Shown here: positions 6,579-13,751 of the stretch, piece after piece
Position numbering within the stretch: the first letter of the stretch is position 1
How the letters are laid out: each line of letters starts with the position of its first letter
NCBI GenBank assembly: GCA_039930945.1
Contig: JBDTSW010000035.1
Coordinates: forward strand, 1 to 19,284
Reading direction: 5' to 3'
Length of the DNA: 19,284 bases
DNA from: JBDTSW01 sp039930945
Lineage (GTDB): Bacteria; Actinomycetota; Thermoleophilia; Solirubrobacterales; 70-9
Translations under genes and position numbers: made by a program
The notes under the pieces: generated by a model
Seen by the model: only the letters and a program-made list of their open reading frames with translations
What the model was told of the DNA's origin: nothing
Databases searched by the model: none

Positions 6579-7396
6579 CAGCCGTGGCCGCCGAGGAAGG
6601 AGGCCACGGCGGCGGCGCAGCGCTCCGGCTCCTGGGCGAAGACGAAGTGGCCGGCGCCCTCGATCGCCAGCAGCTGCGCGCCGGGGATCTCCTGCTTGAA
6701 GCGATAGGCGCCCCCGAGCGGCGCGAACTTGTCCTCGGCGCCCCAGAGCAGCAGGGTCGGGACCCCGAGCTCGCCCAGCTTCCCTTCGTAGGGCGCGAGC
6801 TTTGAGAAGTCCATCGAGCGGAAGAACTCGAGCGTCGCCTGGCGTCCCCGCCCGTGTTCGAACGGCCGCCAGTAGGCATCGACGTCGTCCTCGGTGAACC
6901 CGGCTCCGTCGAGGTGCAGCAGTCCGCCGAAGCCGTCTCGATCGAGCGAGCCGATCACCGCCTCCCCCTGCTCGGAGCGCATCATCTCGGCCATCCCGTG
7001 CCACTTGCCGTCGCTGAAGAACCCCGTGTCGCTGATCACCAGAGCCTCGACCAGATCGGGGTTCTCGCTCGCCCAGGCGAGCCCGATGAAGCCGCCCCAG
7101 TCGTGGACGACCAGCGCGACCCGTCCCAGCCCCAGCTCGCGGTGAAACGCGGTCAGCGCCTCGAGATTGCGCTCGAAGGTCGCGGGGCCGGGATCGGAGG
7201 AGTCGCCGAGGCAGAAGAGGTCGGGAGCCAGCGAGCGCCGCCCGTCCGCCGCCAGCGCCGCCATCACCGTGGTCCACATCCGCGAGCTCTCGGGAAATCC
7301 GTGGGCCAAGAGGACGGGGGGTCCGCTTGGCTCCCCCTCGGACACGCTCTCCCGGTAGGCGATCGCCCCGGCGCGCTTCAGCTCGACCTCGGCCAC
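6578..7396 (-). CDS. Alpha/beta hydrolase with Asp nucleophile (haloalkane dehalogenase / epoxide hydrolase type)
   Basis: This 272-residue cytosolic enzyme carries the oxyanion motif HGFPESS (32-38) and the nucleophile elbow VVHDWGG (96-102, Asp99). A helical cap runs through about 125-205, and the acid and base lie in WGAEDKFAP (Asp222) and GAGHF (His250). An Asp nucleophile in an HDWGG context is typical of epoxide hydrolases and haloalkane dehalogenases, which hydrolyse through an alkyl-enzyme ester. Epoxide hydrolases need cap-domain tyrosines and dehalogenases a halide-binding Trp after the nucleophile; Trp100 is present, so neither is excluded. The start GTG 7396 lies six bases after a -10-like TAGGGT, suggesting a leaderless message. 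It is first gene of a two-gene operon with the serine-hydrolase lipoprotein. Its C-terminus closely resembles the decayed stub at 397-516. Confidence 0.88.
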   Translation of the reverse strand: MAEVELKRAGAIAYRESVSEGEPSGPPVLLAHGFPESSRMWTTVMAALAADGRRSLAPDLFCLGDSSDPGPATFERNLEALTAFHRELGLGRVALVVHDWGGFIGLAWASENPDLVEALVISDTGFFSDGKWHGMAEMMRSEQGEAVIGSLDRDGFGGLLHLDGAGFTEDDVDAYWRPFEHGRGRQATLEFFRSMDFSKLAPYEGKLGELGVPTLLLWGAEDKFAPLGGAYRFKQEIPGAQLLAIEGAGHFVFAQEPERCAAAVASFLGGHG

Positions 7397-7402
7397 GGGC
7401 GC

Positions 7403-7408
7403 ACCCTA
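7403..7408 (-). promoter_or_regulatory. Putative -10 box (TAGGGT) of the hydrolase operon
   Basis: On the minus strand TAGGGT is followed by six bases and then the GTG start at 7396, so the mRNA would begin on or at the start codon. No convincing -35 is seen. Confidence 0.4.
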
Positions 7409-7416
7409 TCCGTCGC

Positions 7417-7422
7417 TACGCT
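7417..7422 (+). promoter_or_regulatory. Putative -10 box (TACGCT) of tRNA-Cys
   Basis: TACGCT fits TAnnnT and lies ten bases upstream of the mature tRNA 5' end. No -35 is evident. Confidence 0.3.
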
Positions 7423-7432
7423 TGCCCACCTC

Positions 7433-7503
7433 GGCGCCTTGGCGGAGTGGTTACGCAGCGGCCTGCAAAGCCGTTTACGCCGGTTCGATTCCGGCAGGCG
7501 CCT
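7433..7503 (+). tRNA. tRNA-Cys (GCA)
   Basis: A complete cloverleaf is visible. The acceptor arm pairs GGCGCCT (7433-7439) with AGGCGCC (7496-7502), with T as discriminator. The anticodon loop CTGCAAA has GCA at 7465-7467 between GC-rich stem halves, and the T arm carries GGTTCGATTCC. No CCA is encoded. It lies between the divergently read hydrolase operon and the holin-phosphatase fusion gene. Confidence 0.95.
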
Positions 7504-7522
7504 CTGGCGGAGCGTGCACGGG

Positions 7523-7528
7523 TAGGCT
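7523..7528 (+). promoter_or_regulatory. Putative -10 box (TAGGCT) upstream of the leader peptide and holin-phosphatase gene
   Basis: TAGGCT ends eight bases before the ATG of an 11-codon ORF and about 36 bases before the GTG of the main gene. Read-through from the adjacent tRNA-Cys gene is another possible source of transcript. Confidence 0.35.
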
Positions 7529-7536
7529 GCCCCGTC

Positions 7537-7572
7537 ATGGCCCCAGGCAAGACTGGCAGGGGACGTGACTGA
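7537..7572 (+). CDS. Possible 11-residue leaderless leader peptide
   Basis: ATG at 7537 opens a frame coding for MAPGKTGRGRD, stopping with TGA at 7570-7572, inside the start of the next gene (GTG 7565). It sits eight bases after a -10 box, so a leaderless transcript would present it first. Its last codons contain the AGGGG ribosome-binding site of the downstream gene, so its translation could modulate that start. It is too short to judge by composition and may be chance. Confidence 0.25.
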   Translation: MAPGKTGRGRD

Positions 7573-9601
7573 GCCCGGGCGCGCCGCCCCAGCCGGCTGG
7601 CAACCGCAGAAGCTTCGCCTGCGGCCACTCAGCCTGCTCCTCGCCTGGGTCCTTTCCGCAGCCTCGATCTCCTTCGCCGCCTGGCTCGTTCCCGGGGTCC
7701 GAATCGACGACCCGGCCGGCGCGCTGCTGGTCGCCGGATCGATCGCGGTCGTCAACGCCGTGCTGCCGCCGCTGATCGCGGCCCTGCGGCTCCCGTTCAC
7801 GCTCGTCTCCGGCTTCTTGTTGGTGCTGTTCGCCGACGCCGGGGCGCTGATGCTCACCGACGAGTTGGTCCCCGAGGTGCTGGCCATCGCCTCGTTCGGC
7901 GACGCGCTGCTGGCGTCGCTGGTCATGGCCGCCGTCTCGATCGTGCTGCAGGTGATCGCCGGCACCGACGACGACGACGAGTACGCCTTCCGGGTGATCC
8001 GCCGGATCGCCGGTCGCCAGGGCGGCGGTGAGGCCACCGACGCAGCGGGGATCATCTTCCTCGAGATCGACGGCCTGGCGCTGCCGATCCTGCGCAGCGC
8101 GATGCGCGACGGCAGCGCCCCCAACATGGCGCGCTGGGTCGCCGAGGACGGCTACCGCCTGCGCGAGTGGGAGACCGACCTCTCCTCGCAGACGGGCGCC
8201 AGCCAGGCGGGGATTCTGCTCGGCTCGAACGAGAACATTCCCGCGTTCCGCTGGGTCGAGAAGCAGACGGGGACGCTGATCAGTTGCTCGGCGCCGGCCG
8301 ACTGCGCAAAGATCGAGCGCGAGCACGCAACCGGCATCGGCTTGCTCGCCGACGGGGGTGCCAGCCGTGGCAACCTGCTCTCCGGCGAGGCCGACGAGGT
8401 GATCCTGACGGTGAGCCGGATGGAGGCCGAGAAATCGGCGAACCCGGGCTACCGCGCCTTCCTCGCCAACGGCTTCAACGTCACCCGGGCGCTGGTGCTG
8501 TTCGTCTGGGAGGTGCTGCTCGAGTGGACGGCGGCGATCAGGGCGATCCGGCGCGACGTCCGCCCGCGCGGCCACCGCGGCGGCATCTACCCGTTCCTGC
8601 GCGGCGCGATGTGCGTGATCGTCCGAGACCTGATCGTCTTCGGGGTGCTGACCGACATGATGCGTGGACGCCCTGCGGTCTACGCCACTTTCTCGAGCTA
8701 CGACGAGGTCGCCCACCACTCCGGCCTCCAGCGCGTCGACACGATGGAGGCGCTGCGCAAGCTCGACCAGCAGTTCGGCCGCATCGAACGAGCCTGCGCC
8801 TACGCGGCGCGCCGCTATGAGATCGTCGTCCTCTCCGATCACGGCCAGACGCAGGGCGCGACCTTCAAGCAGCGAAACGGCTACGGGCTCGACGACCTGG
8901 TCGAGCGCTCGCTCGCGGGCGGCGAGGTCGCGGAGTTCGCCGGCGGTGATGAGCAGAGCGCGATGGTCGGGCACGCCGTCAACGAGGCGACCGGGCGCGG
9001 CCGGGGCAAGCGCCCCAAGAACGACGTCTCCGACCGCTCGGTGGTCGTCCTCGGGTCCGGCAACCTGGGGCTTGTCTACCTGATGGCGGAGCGGCGACGA
9101 CTCACCCTCGAGGAGATCGACGCGCGCCATCCCGAGCTGATCGGCGCTCTGCGCGAGCACCCGCACATCGGCTGGCTGCTCGTCCGATCCTCCGAGCAGG
9201 GCCCCCTGGTGCTGGGGTCGCAAGGCGTTCGCCATCTGGCCGACGGCCGGGTCGAGGGCGCGGATCCGCTCGCCGCCTTCTCGCCGAACGCGCCCCGGCA
9301 CCTGCTGCGGACCGACGGCTTCGAGCACGTCGCCGACATCATGGTCGGCAGCTTCTATGACCCCGGGCTCGACGAGGGATGTGCGTTCGAGGAGCTGATC
9401 TCCTTCCACGGCGGCCTCGGTGGGCCGCAGACAAGGCCGTTCATCCTCTACCCCCCGGCCCTGCGGATGCCCGACGAGCCGATCATCGGCGCTGCCGCGG
9501 TGCACCGGGTGCTTGCCGGCTGGCGCCAGACGCTGGAGAAGCGGAGTCACCCGGATCGGGCGGCGCCAGGGACCGCGCCGGAACCTGGGATCGCCCCCTG
9601 A
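7565..9601 (+). CDS. Phage-holin-4-like membrane domain fused to alkaline-phosphatase-superfamily hydrolase
   Basis: The product has 678 residues. Residues 20-132 contain four hydrophobic spans matching the phage_holin_4_2/YvlD-like domain (LLLAWVLSAASISFAAWLVP, IAVVNAVLPPLIAAL). Residues 160-660 match the type I phosphodiesterase / alkaline phosphatase superfamily. Likely metal and nucleophile residues are Asp169 (EIDG), Thr210 (SSQTGAS), Asp380 and His384 (SSYDEVAHH), Asp425-His426 (LSDHGQTQG) and His615 (SFHGG). The substrate could be a phosphodiester, a sulfate ester or a phosphoglycerol lipid; it is not readable. A further hydrophobic stretch lies near 302-322. GTG 7565 is preceded by AGGGG at close spacing. 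The two-domain architecture recurs in actinobacteria, where 'holin' reflects fold similarity rather than a phage origin. Confidence 0.85.
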   Translation: MTEPGRAAPAGWQPQKLRLRPLSLLLAWVLSAASISFAAWLVPGVRIDDPAGALLVAGSIAVVNAVLPPLIAALRLPFTLVSGFLLVLFADAGALMLTDELVPEVLAIASFGDALLASLVMAAVSIVLQVIAGTDDDDEYAFRVIRRIAGRQGGGEATDAAGIIFLEIDGLALPILRSAMRDGSAPNMARWVAEDGYRLREWETDLSSQTGASQAGILLGSNENIPAFRWVEKQTGTLISCSAPADCAKIEREHATGIGLLADGGASRGNLLSGEADEVILTVSRMEAEKSANPGYRAFLANGFNVTRALVLFVWEVLLEWTAAIRAIRRDVRPRGHRGGIYPFLRGAMCVIVRDLIVFGVLTDMMRGRPAVYATFSSYDEVAHHSGLQRVDTMEALRKLDQQFGRIERACAYAARRYEIVVLSDHGQTQGATFKQRNGYGLDDLVERSLAGGEVAEFAGGDEQSAMVGHAVNEATGRGRGKRPKNDVSDRSVVVLGSGNLGLVYLMAERRRLTLEEIDARHPELIGALREHPHIGWLLVRSSEQGPLVLGSQGVRHLADGRVEGADPLAAFSPNAPRHLLRTDGFEHVADIMVGSFYDPGLDEGCAFEELISFHGGLGGPQTRPFILYPPALRMPDEPIIGAAAVHRVLAGWRQTLEKRSHPDRAAPGTAPEPGIAP

Positions 9602-9627
9602 GCGGGTGCCTCGAGCAAAGCCCGTGG

Positions 9628-9657
9628 TTGTCACCCGATACCCCCCGTGGGTAGACT
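9628..9657 (+). promoter_or_regulatory. csoR promoter with CsoR-type operator in the spacer
   Basis: TTGTCA (9628-9633) and TAGACT (9652-9657) are 18 bases apart. Between and overlapping them, TACCCCCCGTGGGTA (9639-9653) is an inverted repeat of TACCC/GGGTA, the arrangement known for copper-sensing CsoR operators. Transcription would start near 9664-9667, on the ATG at 9667. This predicts copper-responsive autoregulation of a leaderless csoR mRNA. Confidence 0.7.
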
Positions 9658-9666
9658 GCCCAATCG

Positions 9667-9951
9667 ATGGCGGAGCGCGGCTACTCGATCGACAAGGAGC
9701 GCTTGCTCAAGCGCTTGGCGCGGGCGGGCGGGCAGATCGACGGGATCGCCCGGATGGTCGAGGAGGACCGCTATTGCATCGAGGTGGTCTCGCAGATCAA
9801 CGCCGTGCAGGCCGCGCTCGACAAGATCGCGCTTGGCCTGCTCGACGGGCACGCCCGCCATTGCATGCTCGGGGAGGGTGACGGGCCAAAGAAGCCGGAC
9901 GCCCAGGTCGACGAGCTGATGGGTGTGGTCGGGCGAATGGTCAAGCGCTGA
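9667..9951 (+). CDS. csoR: CsoR-family Cu(I)-sensing transcriptional repressor
   Basis: The 94-residue all-helical protein belongs to the CsoR/RcnR (DUF156) family. The Cu(I)-ligand set is present with family spacing: Cys37 (RYCIEV), His62 and Cys66 (GHARHCML), matching the Cys-His-Cys pattern of copper sensors. The N-terminal RLLKRLARAGGQIDGIARMV is the typical first helix, and IDGIARM and QINAVQAALDK are conserved. Apo-protein tetramers bind GC-rich inverted repeats and release DNA on Cu(I). Two such repeats occur in this window, one in its own promoter and one before the copper operon, making those the probable targets. A start at ATG 9667 is supported by the -10 box at 9652-9657. It converges on the end of the copper operon. 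Confidence 0.93.
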   Translation: MAERGYSIDKERLLKRLARAGGQIDGIARMVEEDRYCIEVVSQINAVQAALDKIALGLLDGHARHCMLGEGDGPKKPDAQVDELMGVVGRMVKR

Positions 9952-9986
9952 GCGCGGGCGCGTAGCGGGAGACGGCCGGCTTCGCC

Positions 9987-10655
9987 TCAACGGGAGACGT
10001 AGCGCTCCGGGTCGGCGGAGAACGCTCCGGCGCACTCCAGCGAGCAGAAGTGGAACTCGGTTCCCGCGTGTGTGAGCCGACCGGTCTCGCGGTTGGGATC
10101 GACGGCCATCCGGCAGACCGGATCGACCGGCAGATGCTCGCGCTCTCCCTCCTCCGAGCGCCAGAGCGCCTCGAAGATCGCAAGCGGGCCCCCCACGTTC
10201 TTGAGGGTGTGCGTTCCCAAGGCGTGGAGGGCGACGTCGGGCATCGCGCCCGCGGCCTCCCTGGTCGCCTCGCTGAGAATCACTTGATCGCCGCCCGCCA
10301 GCGCCGAGATCCGAGCGGCGACGTTGACCGCCGCGCCGATGAAGTCGCGATCGCGCTCGACGGCGGAGCCGGTGTGCATCCCGACGCGGACGCTCGGCAT
10401 CCCGTGGCAACCGCCGACCTCGTGGGCCAAGCGCAGGCCGAGCCGGACGGACTGGTGGGCGTCGGAGCCGGCGATCATCAACGCGTCGCCGATCGTCTTC
10501 ACCTCGCGACCTTGGTGTTGGGGGAGCAGCTCGCGAGCCGCGGCGGTGAAGGCCCCGACCAGATCGGCGGCTCCGACGTCGCCGTGAGCCTCGGTCAGGG
10601 CGGTGAAGCCGGCGAGGTCGGCGAACAGGAAGGTGTGGGTTGCCTCACTCTCCAT
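9987..10655 (-). CDS. Class III nucleotide cyclase with C-terminal YHS metal-binding domain
   Basis: The product has 222 residues. Residues 5-165 form a class III cyclase homology domain with the full catalytic set: metal-binding Asp13 (FADLAGFT) and Asp57 (KTIGDAL), purine-selecting Lys53 and Asp104 (DFIG), and transition-state Asn111 and Arg115 (VNVAAR). The Lys/Asp pair predicts adenylate cyclase. Residues 176-222 are a YHS domain: DPVCRMAV (Cys181), FHFCSLEC (Cys204, Cys208) and a final FSADPERYV. YHS domains accompany copper and heavy-metal ATPases and probably bind metal. The ATG lies 11 bases inside the end of the copper ATPase gene, so it is the last gene of the CsoR-controlled operon. 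A copper-modulated cyclase is a reasonable inference; no membrane or other sensor domain is present. Confidence 0.88.
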   Translation of the reverse strand: MESEATHTFLFADLAGFTALTEAHGDVGAADLVGAFTAAARELLPQHQGREVKTIGDALMIAGSDAHQSVRLGLRLAHEVGGCHGMPSVRVGMHTGSAVERDRDFIGAAVNVAARISALAGGDQVILSEATREAAGAMPDVALHALGTHTLKNVGGPLAIFEALWRSEEGEREHLPVDPVCRMAVDPNRETGRLTHAGTEFHFCSLECAGAFSADPERYVSR

Positions 10656-13350
10656 CCGCTGTCGATCCGGAGCCCGGGCGCCGCCAGGCGCGCAGACGGT
10701 TCGCGTTCGTCACCACCGAGAGCGAACTCAGGGCCATCGCGGCGGCAGCGATGATCGGGCTCAACCGGATCCCGAGGAACGGGTACAGGGCACCGGCGGC
10801 GAGCGGGATGCCGAGCGTGTTGTAGCCGAAGGCGAAGGCCAGGTTCTGGCGGATGTTGCGCATCGTCGCCCGGCTCAGATCGAGGGCGTCGGCAACGCCG
10901 CGGAGCTCACCGGAGACCAGGGTCACGTCGGCGGCCTCGATCGCCACGTCGGTTCCGGTGCCGATCGCGATCCCGACGTCGGCCTGGGCGAGCGCCGGGG
11001 CGTCGTTGATCCCGTCGCCGACCATCGCCACCAGTCTTCCGTCTCGCTGCAGTCGCCTGACCTCCTCGGCCTTGTCCTGGGGCAGGACCTCGGCCAGAAC
11101 TCGGTCGATCCCCATCTGTCGGGCGATCGCCTCGGCGGTGCGGCGGTTGTCGCCGGTGATCATCACCACCTCGACTCCCATCCGACCCAGGGCCGCGATC
11201 GCCTCGGCGGAGCCGGGCTTCGCCGTGTCGGCGACGGCGACGACGCCGGCCGGCCGGCGATCGACCGCGACCAGCATCGCCGTCTTGCCCTCGGCCTCGA
11301 GGCGAGCGGCATCGCCTTCCAGCGTTGCCGCATCGACGCCGCGCTCCTCCATCAGCCTGCGCGTGCCGGCAAGCACCGCAGAGCCATCGACGACGGCCTC
11401 GACCCCCTTCCCGGTCAGCGACTCGAAGTCGACGGCCCGGGGCGCCTCGACGCCACGCTCGCTCGCGCCCTCGACGATCGCCGCGGCAAGTGGGTGCTCG
11501 GAGGAGGCCTCCGCGGAGGCGACGATCCGCAGCAGCTGCCCCTCGTCGATGCCCGCGAGTGCGACGACGTCGGTCAGCGCCGGCTCGCCCTTGGTGATCG
11601 TCCCGGTCTTGTCGAGGATCACGGTGTCGAGGTCGTGGGCGTTCTCGAGCGCCTCCGCCGACTTGATCAGAAGCCCGGACTGGGCGCCGTTGCCGGTCCC
11701 GACCATGATCGACAGCGGCGTCGCCAGCCCGAGCGCGCAGGGGCAGGCGATGATCAGGACCGCGACAGCGGTGACCAGGGCGAAGGTGAGCCGCGGGTCG
11801 GGGCCGAAGTCGAACCAGAGGACGAACGCACCGATCGCGATGAAGATCACGCCGGGGACGAAGTAGCCGCTGATCCGGTCGGCGACGCGCTGGATCGGGG
11901 CCTTCGAGCCCTGGGCCTGCTCGACCAGGCGGATGATCTGGGCGAGCATCGTTCCCCGGCCGACCGCGGTGGCGCGGAAGCGGAACGAGCCAGTCTGGTT
12001 GATCGTTGCCCCGATCACCTCCTCGCCGGCAGCCTTGCTCACCGGCAGGGACTCGCCGGTGACCATCGACTCGTCGATCGAGGAGCGGCCGTCGACGACC
12101 TCGCCGTCGACGGGGATCTTCTCGCCGGGCTTGACAATGACGACGTCGCCGGGCCGCACGTCGGCGATCGGCAGCTCGATCTCGTCGCCGTCGCGCTCGA
12201 CGCGTGCGACCTTGGCCTGCATCCCGATCAGCTTGCGGATCGCCTCGCCCGTGCCGGCCCGCGCCCTGGCCTCGAGCAGCCGGCCGAGCAGGATCAGGGT
12301 GATGATCACGCCGACCGCCTCGAAGTAGACGTCGCGTACGTCCTCGGGAAACAGGCTCGGCGCGACGGTGACCAGGACGCTGTAGGCGAAGGCCGCGGAG
12401 GTCCCGATGGTGATCAGCGTGTTCATCTCCGCCGAGCGGTTGCGAAGCGCCCGCCAGCCGGTCGTGTGGATCGGCCAGCCGACGTAGAAGAAGACCGGGG
12501 CGATCAGGGCGAGCTGCACCCAGTGGTCGGTGAGCACACCGGGTACCCAGCTCGCGTCGAAGACCTCGCTCGCCATCACCGCGAACAGGACCGGTGCGGT
12601 GAGGATTGCGCCCGCCGACACGCGCCAACGAAGGTCTCGGACCTCGGCCTCACGCTCGGCGGCTTCGGTATCGGTCGTCTCGCCCTGACTCGCGTCAGCA
12701 TGCTCGCGGGCCCTGTAGCCGGACTCGGAAACCGCCCGCTCGAGGTCGGCGATCTCGACCCGATCGGGGTCGTAGGCGACGCTTGCCCGCTCGACCCCGA
12801 AGTTGACCGAGGCCTCGCTGACGCCGGGCACATCGGCGAGGGCGCGCTCGACCGTCTGCACGCAGCCGGCGCAGTGCATGCCCCGGATCTCGAGGTCGAC
12901 CGCGCAAACGGCCGCGGCCTCGGCCGCTGGGGCCGGCCGACTGGTCTCCGTCGCCTCGGCGGCGCCGTTGTCGCCGTTTGGAGACGGCTCGACGACGAGC
13001 GTCCCATGGACCATGTTCATGCCGCAGGCGAAGCCGAACTCGCCGGCGCGGTCGGGGAGGAACTCCACGGTGGTGCGCTCGTGGGCCGGAAGCGCGGCGT
13101 TGACGCCGAACTCCGGGAAGACGACCCGCGAAGTGCATTCGCCGCTTTCCCGGCGGTCGAACGTGATCCGCAGAGGCACGCCCGCGCGAACCTCGATCAG
13201 GTTCGGCGAGTAGCCGCCGCTGACGACCACCTCGACTTCCTGGGCGCCCTCGCGGAGCTCGCTGCGGCCGGCCGTTCTCGCGCCGAAGAAGAACCAGGCC
13301 AAGCCCCCGATCGCCAGCAGCCCGCCGGCCGTGATCAAAAGCTCAGCCAC
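10645..13350 (-). CDS. copA: Cu(I)-exporting P1B-type ATPase with N-terminal cupredoxin-like and HMA domains
   Basis: The product has 901 residues. An N-terminal hydrophobic anchor (2-23) is followed by a cupredoxin-like domain (about 36-120) with possible ligands Cys72, Cys109, Met113 and His115 (ACGMNMVHG). Then come an HMA domain with GMHCAGC (157-163) and the P1B ATPase core: TGES (431-434), membrane CPC (536-538), phosphorylated Asp580 in DKTGT, SEHP (617-620), TGDN (732-735), GDGIND (778-783), and the P1B-1 copper signatures YN (843-844) and MALSS (872-876). These define a Cu(I) exporter. GTG 13350 overlaps the end of the upstream SHOCT gene by eight bases, and the cyclase gene overlaps its own end. 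Regulation by CsoR is expected from the operator at 13706-13724. A fused cupredoxin domain on a CopA is less common and may receive or hand over copper at the membrane. Confidence 0.95.
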   Translation of the reverse strand: MAELLITAGGLLAIGGLAWFFFGARTAGRSELREGAQEVEVVVSGGYSPNLIEVRAGVPLRITFDRRESGECTSRVVFPEFGVNAALPAHERTTVEFLPDRAGEFGFACGMNMVHGTLVVEPSPNGDNGAAEATETSRPAPAAEAAAVCAVDLEIRGMHCAGCVQTVERALADVPGVSEASVNFGVERASVAYDPDRVEIADLERAVSESGYRAREHADASQGETTDTEAAEREAEVRDLRWRVSAGAILTAPVLFAVMASEVFDASWVPGVLTDHWVQLALIAPVFFYVGWPIHTTGWRALRNRSAEMNTLITIGTSAAFAYSVLVTVAPSLFPEDVRDVYFEAVGVIITLILLGRLLEARARAGTGEAIRKLIGMQAKVARVERDGDEIELPIADVRPGDVVIVKPGEKIPVDGEVVDGRSSIDESMVTGESLPVSKAAGEEVIGATINQTGSFRFRATAVGRGTMLAQIIRLVEQAQGSKAPIQRVADRISGYFVPGVIFIAIGAFVLWFDFGPDPRLTFALVTAVAVLIIACPCALGLATPLSIMVGTGNGAQSGLLIKSAEALENAHDLDTVILDKTGTITKGEPALTDVVALAGIDEGQLLRIVASAEASSEHPLAAAIVEGASERGVEAPRAVDFESLTGKGVEAVVDGSAVLAGTRRLMEERGVDAATLEGDAARLEAEGKTAMLVAVDRRPAGVVAVADTAKPGSAEAIAALGRMGVEVVMITGDNRRTAEAIARQMGIDRVLAEVLPQDKAEEVRRLQRDGRLVAMVGDGINDAPALAQADVGIAIGTGTDVAIEAADVTLVSGELRGVADALDLSRATMRNIRQNLAFAFGYNTLGIPLAAGALYPFLGIRLSPIIAAAAMALSSLSVVTNANRLRAWRRPGSGSTADGE

Positions 13351-13657
13351 CGGTGTCGTCCCGCCTATTGGCGTCGAGCAGCGCGCGCCGCCGCTGGCTG
13401 TACTCCTCGATTGAGATCGCGCCCTCGGCGAGCCGCCGGTCGAGGACCTCGAGCGCGGCGGGGTGGTCGTCGCGGCGCGATCTCCGCTCCGCGAGCTCCC
13501 GCACCAGCCAGACGCCGCCGGCGATCACGACCCCCCAGAAGATCAGCATGCCCAGGGCCATCACGACCCACCAACCTCCGTCCCAGTCATGGTGGCCATC
13601 GAACATGTCCGCCAGGGGCAACAGCGTTGCGGCGACCGTGGGGGAGAGAAGGTTCAT
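13343..13657 (-). CDS. Small SHOCT-domain membrane protein, first gene of the copper operon
   Basis: The product has 104 residues. An N-terminal segment with a His/Asp/Trp-rich patch (DGHHDWDGGWW, 20-30) precedes one membrane span (about 31-52). After a charged linker comes a SHOCT motif (67-95: AALEVLDRRLAEGAISIEEY). SHOCT domains are short C-terminal helical hairpins frequent in small actinobacterial membrane proteins, thought to mediate oligomerisation. The His-rich patch near the membrane could bind copper, which is inference. GGAG lies seven bases before ATG 13657, and the end overlaps the GTG of the copper ATPase. The position behind a CsoR operator ties it to copper handling. Confidence 0.85.
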   Translation of the reverse strand: MNLLSPTVAATLLPLADMFDGHHDWDGGWWVVMALGMLIFWGVVIAGGVWLVRELAERRSRRDDHPAALEVLDRRLAEGAISIEEYSQRRRALLDANRRDDTGG

Positions 13658-13701
13658 GGGTGGCTCCAATGTTCGTCGAGTTCCGGGCTCTGCGCGTCCG
13701 T

Positions 13702-13730
13702 AGTCTATACCCAGGCGGGGTATATGGAAA
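13702..13730 (-). promoter_or_regulatory. Copper-operon promoter with CsoR operator in the spacer
   Basis: On the minus strand TTTCCA (13730-13725) and TAGACT (13707-13702) are exactly 17 bases apart. The 19-bp perfect inverted repeat TATACCC-AGGCG-GGGTATA (13706-13724) fills the spacer and touches the -10 box. It shares the TACCC/GGGTA core with the site before csoR. The mRNA would have a leader of about 40 bases with a GGAG ribosome-binding site. Confidence 0.75.
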
Positions 13731-13735
13731 CACTG

Positions 13736-13741
13736 TAGCCT
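13736..13741 (+). promoter_or_regulatory. Putative -10 box (TAGCCT) of the ABC transporter operon
   Basis: TAGCCT ends ten bases before ATG 13752 and predicts a nearly leaderless mRNA. The region where its -35 would lie overlaps the CsoR operator of the divergent copper operon, but I see no good -35 match there. Confidence 0.4.
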
Positions 13742-13751
13742 GCCGTTTGGG

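Noticed and set aside
7565..9601. Prophage origin suggested by the holin-like domain
   Set aside because: No other phage genes are near, and this membrane domain occurs in chromosomal proteins; composition matches the neighbours.
7535..9634. Long minus-strand open frame opposite the holin-phosphatase gene
   Set aside because: Antisense shadow of a gene with intact catalytic motifs; no family motifs of its own.
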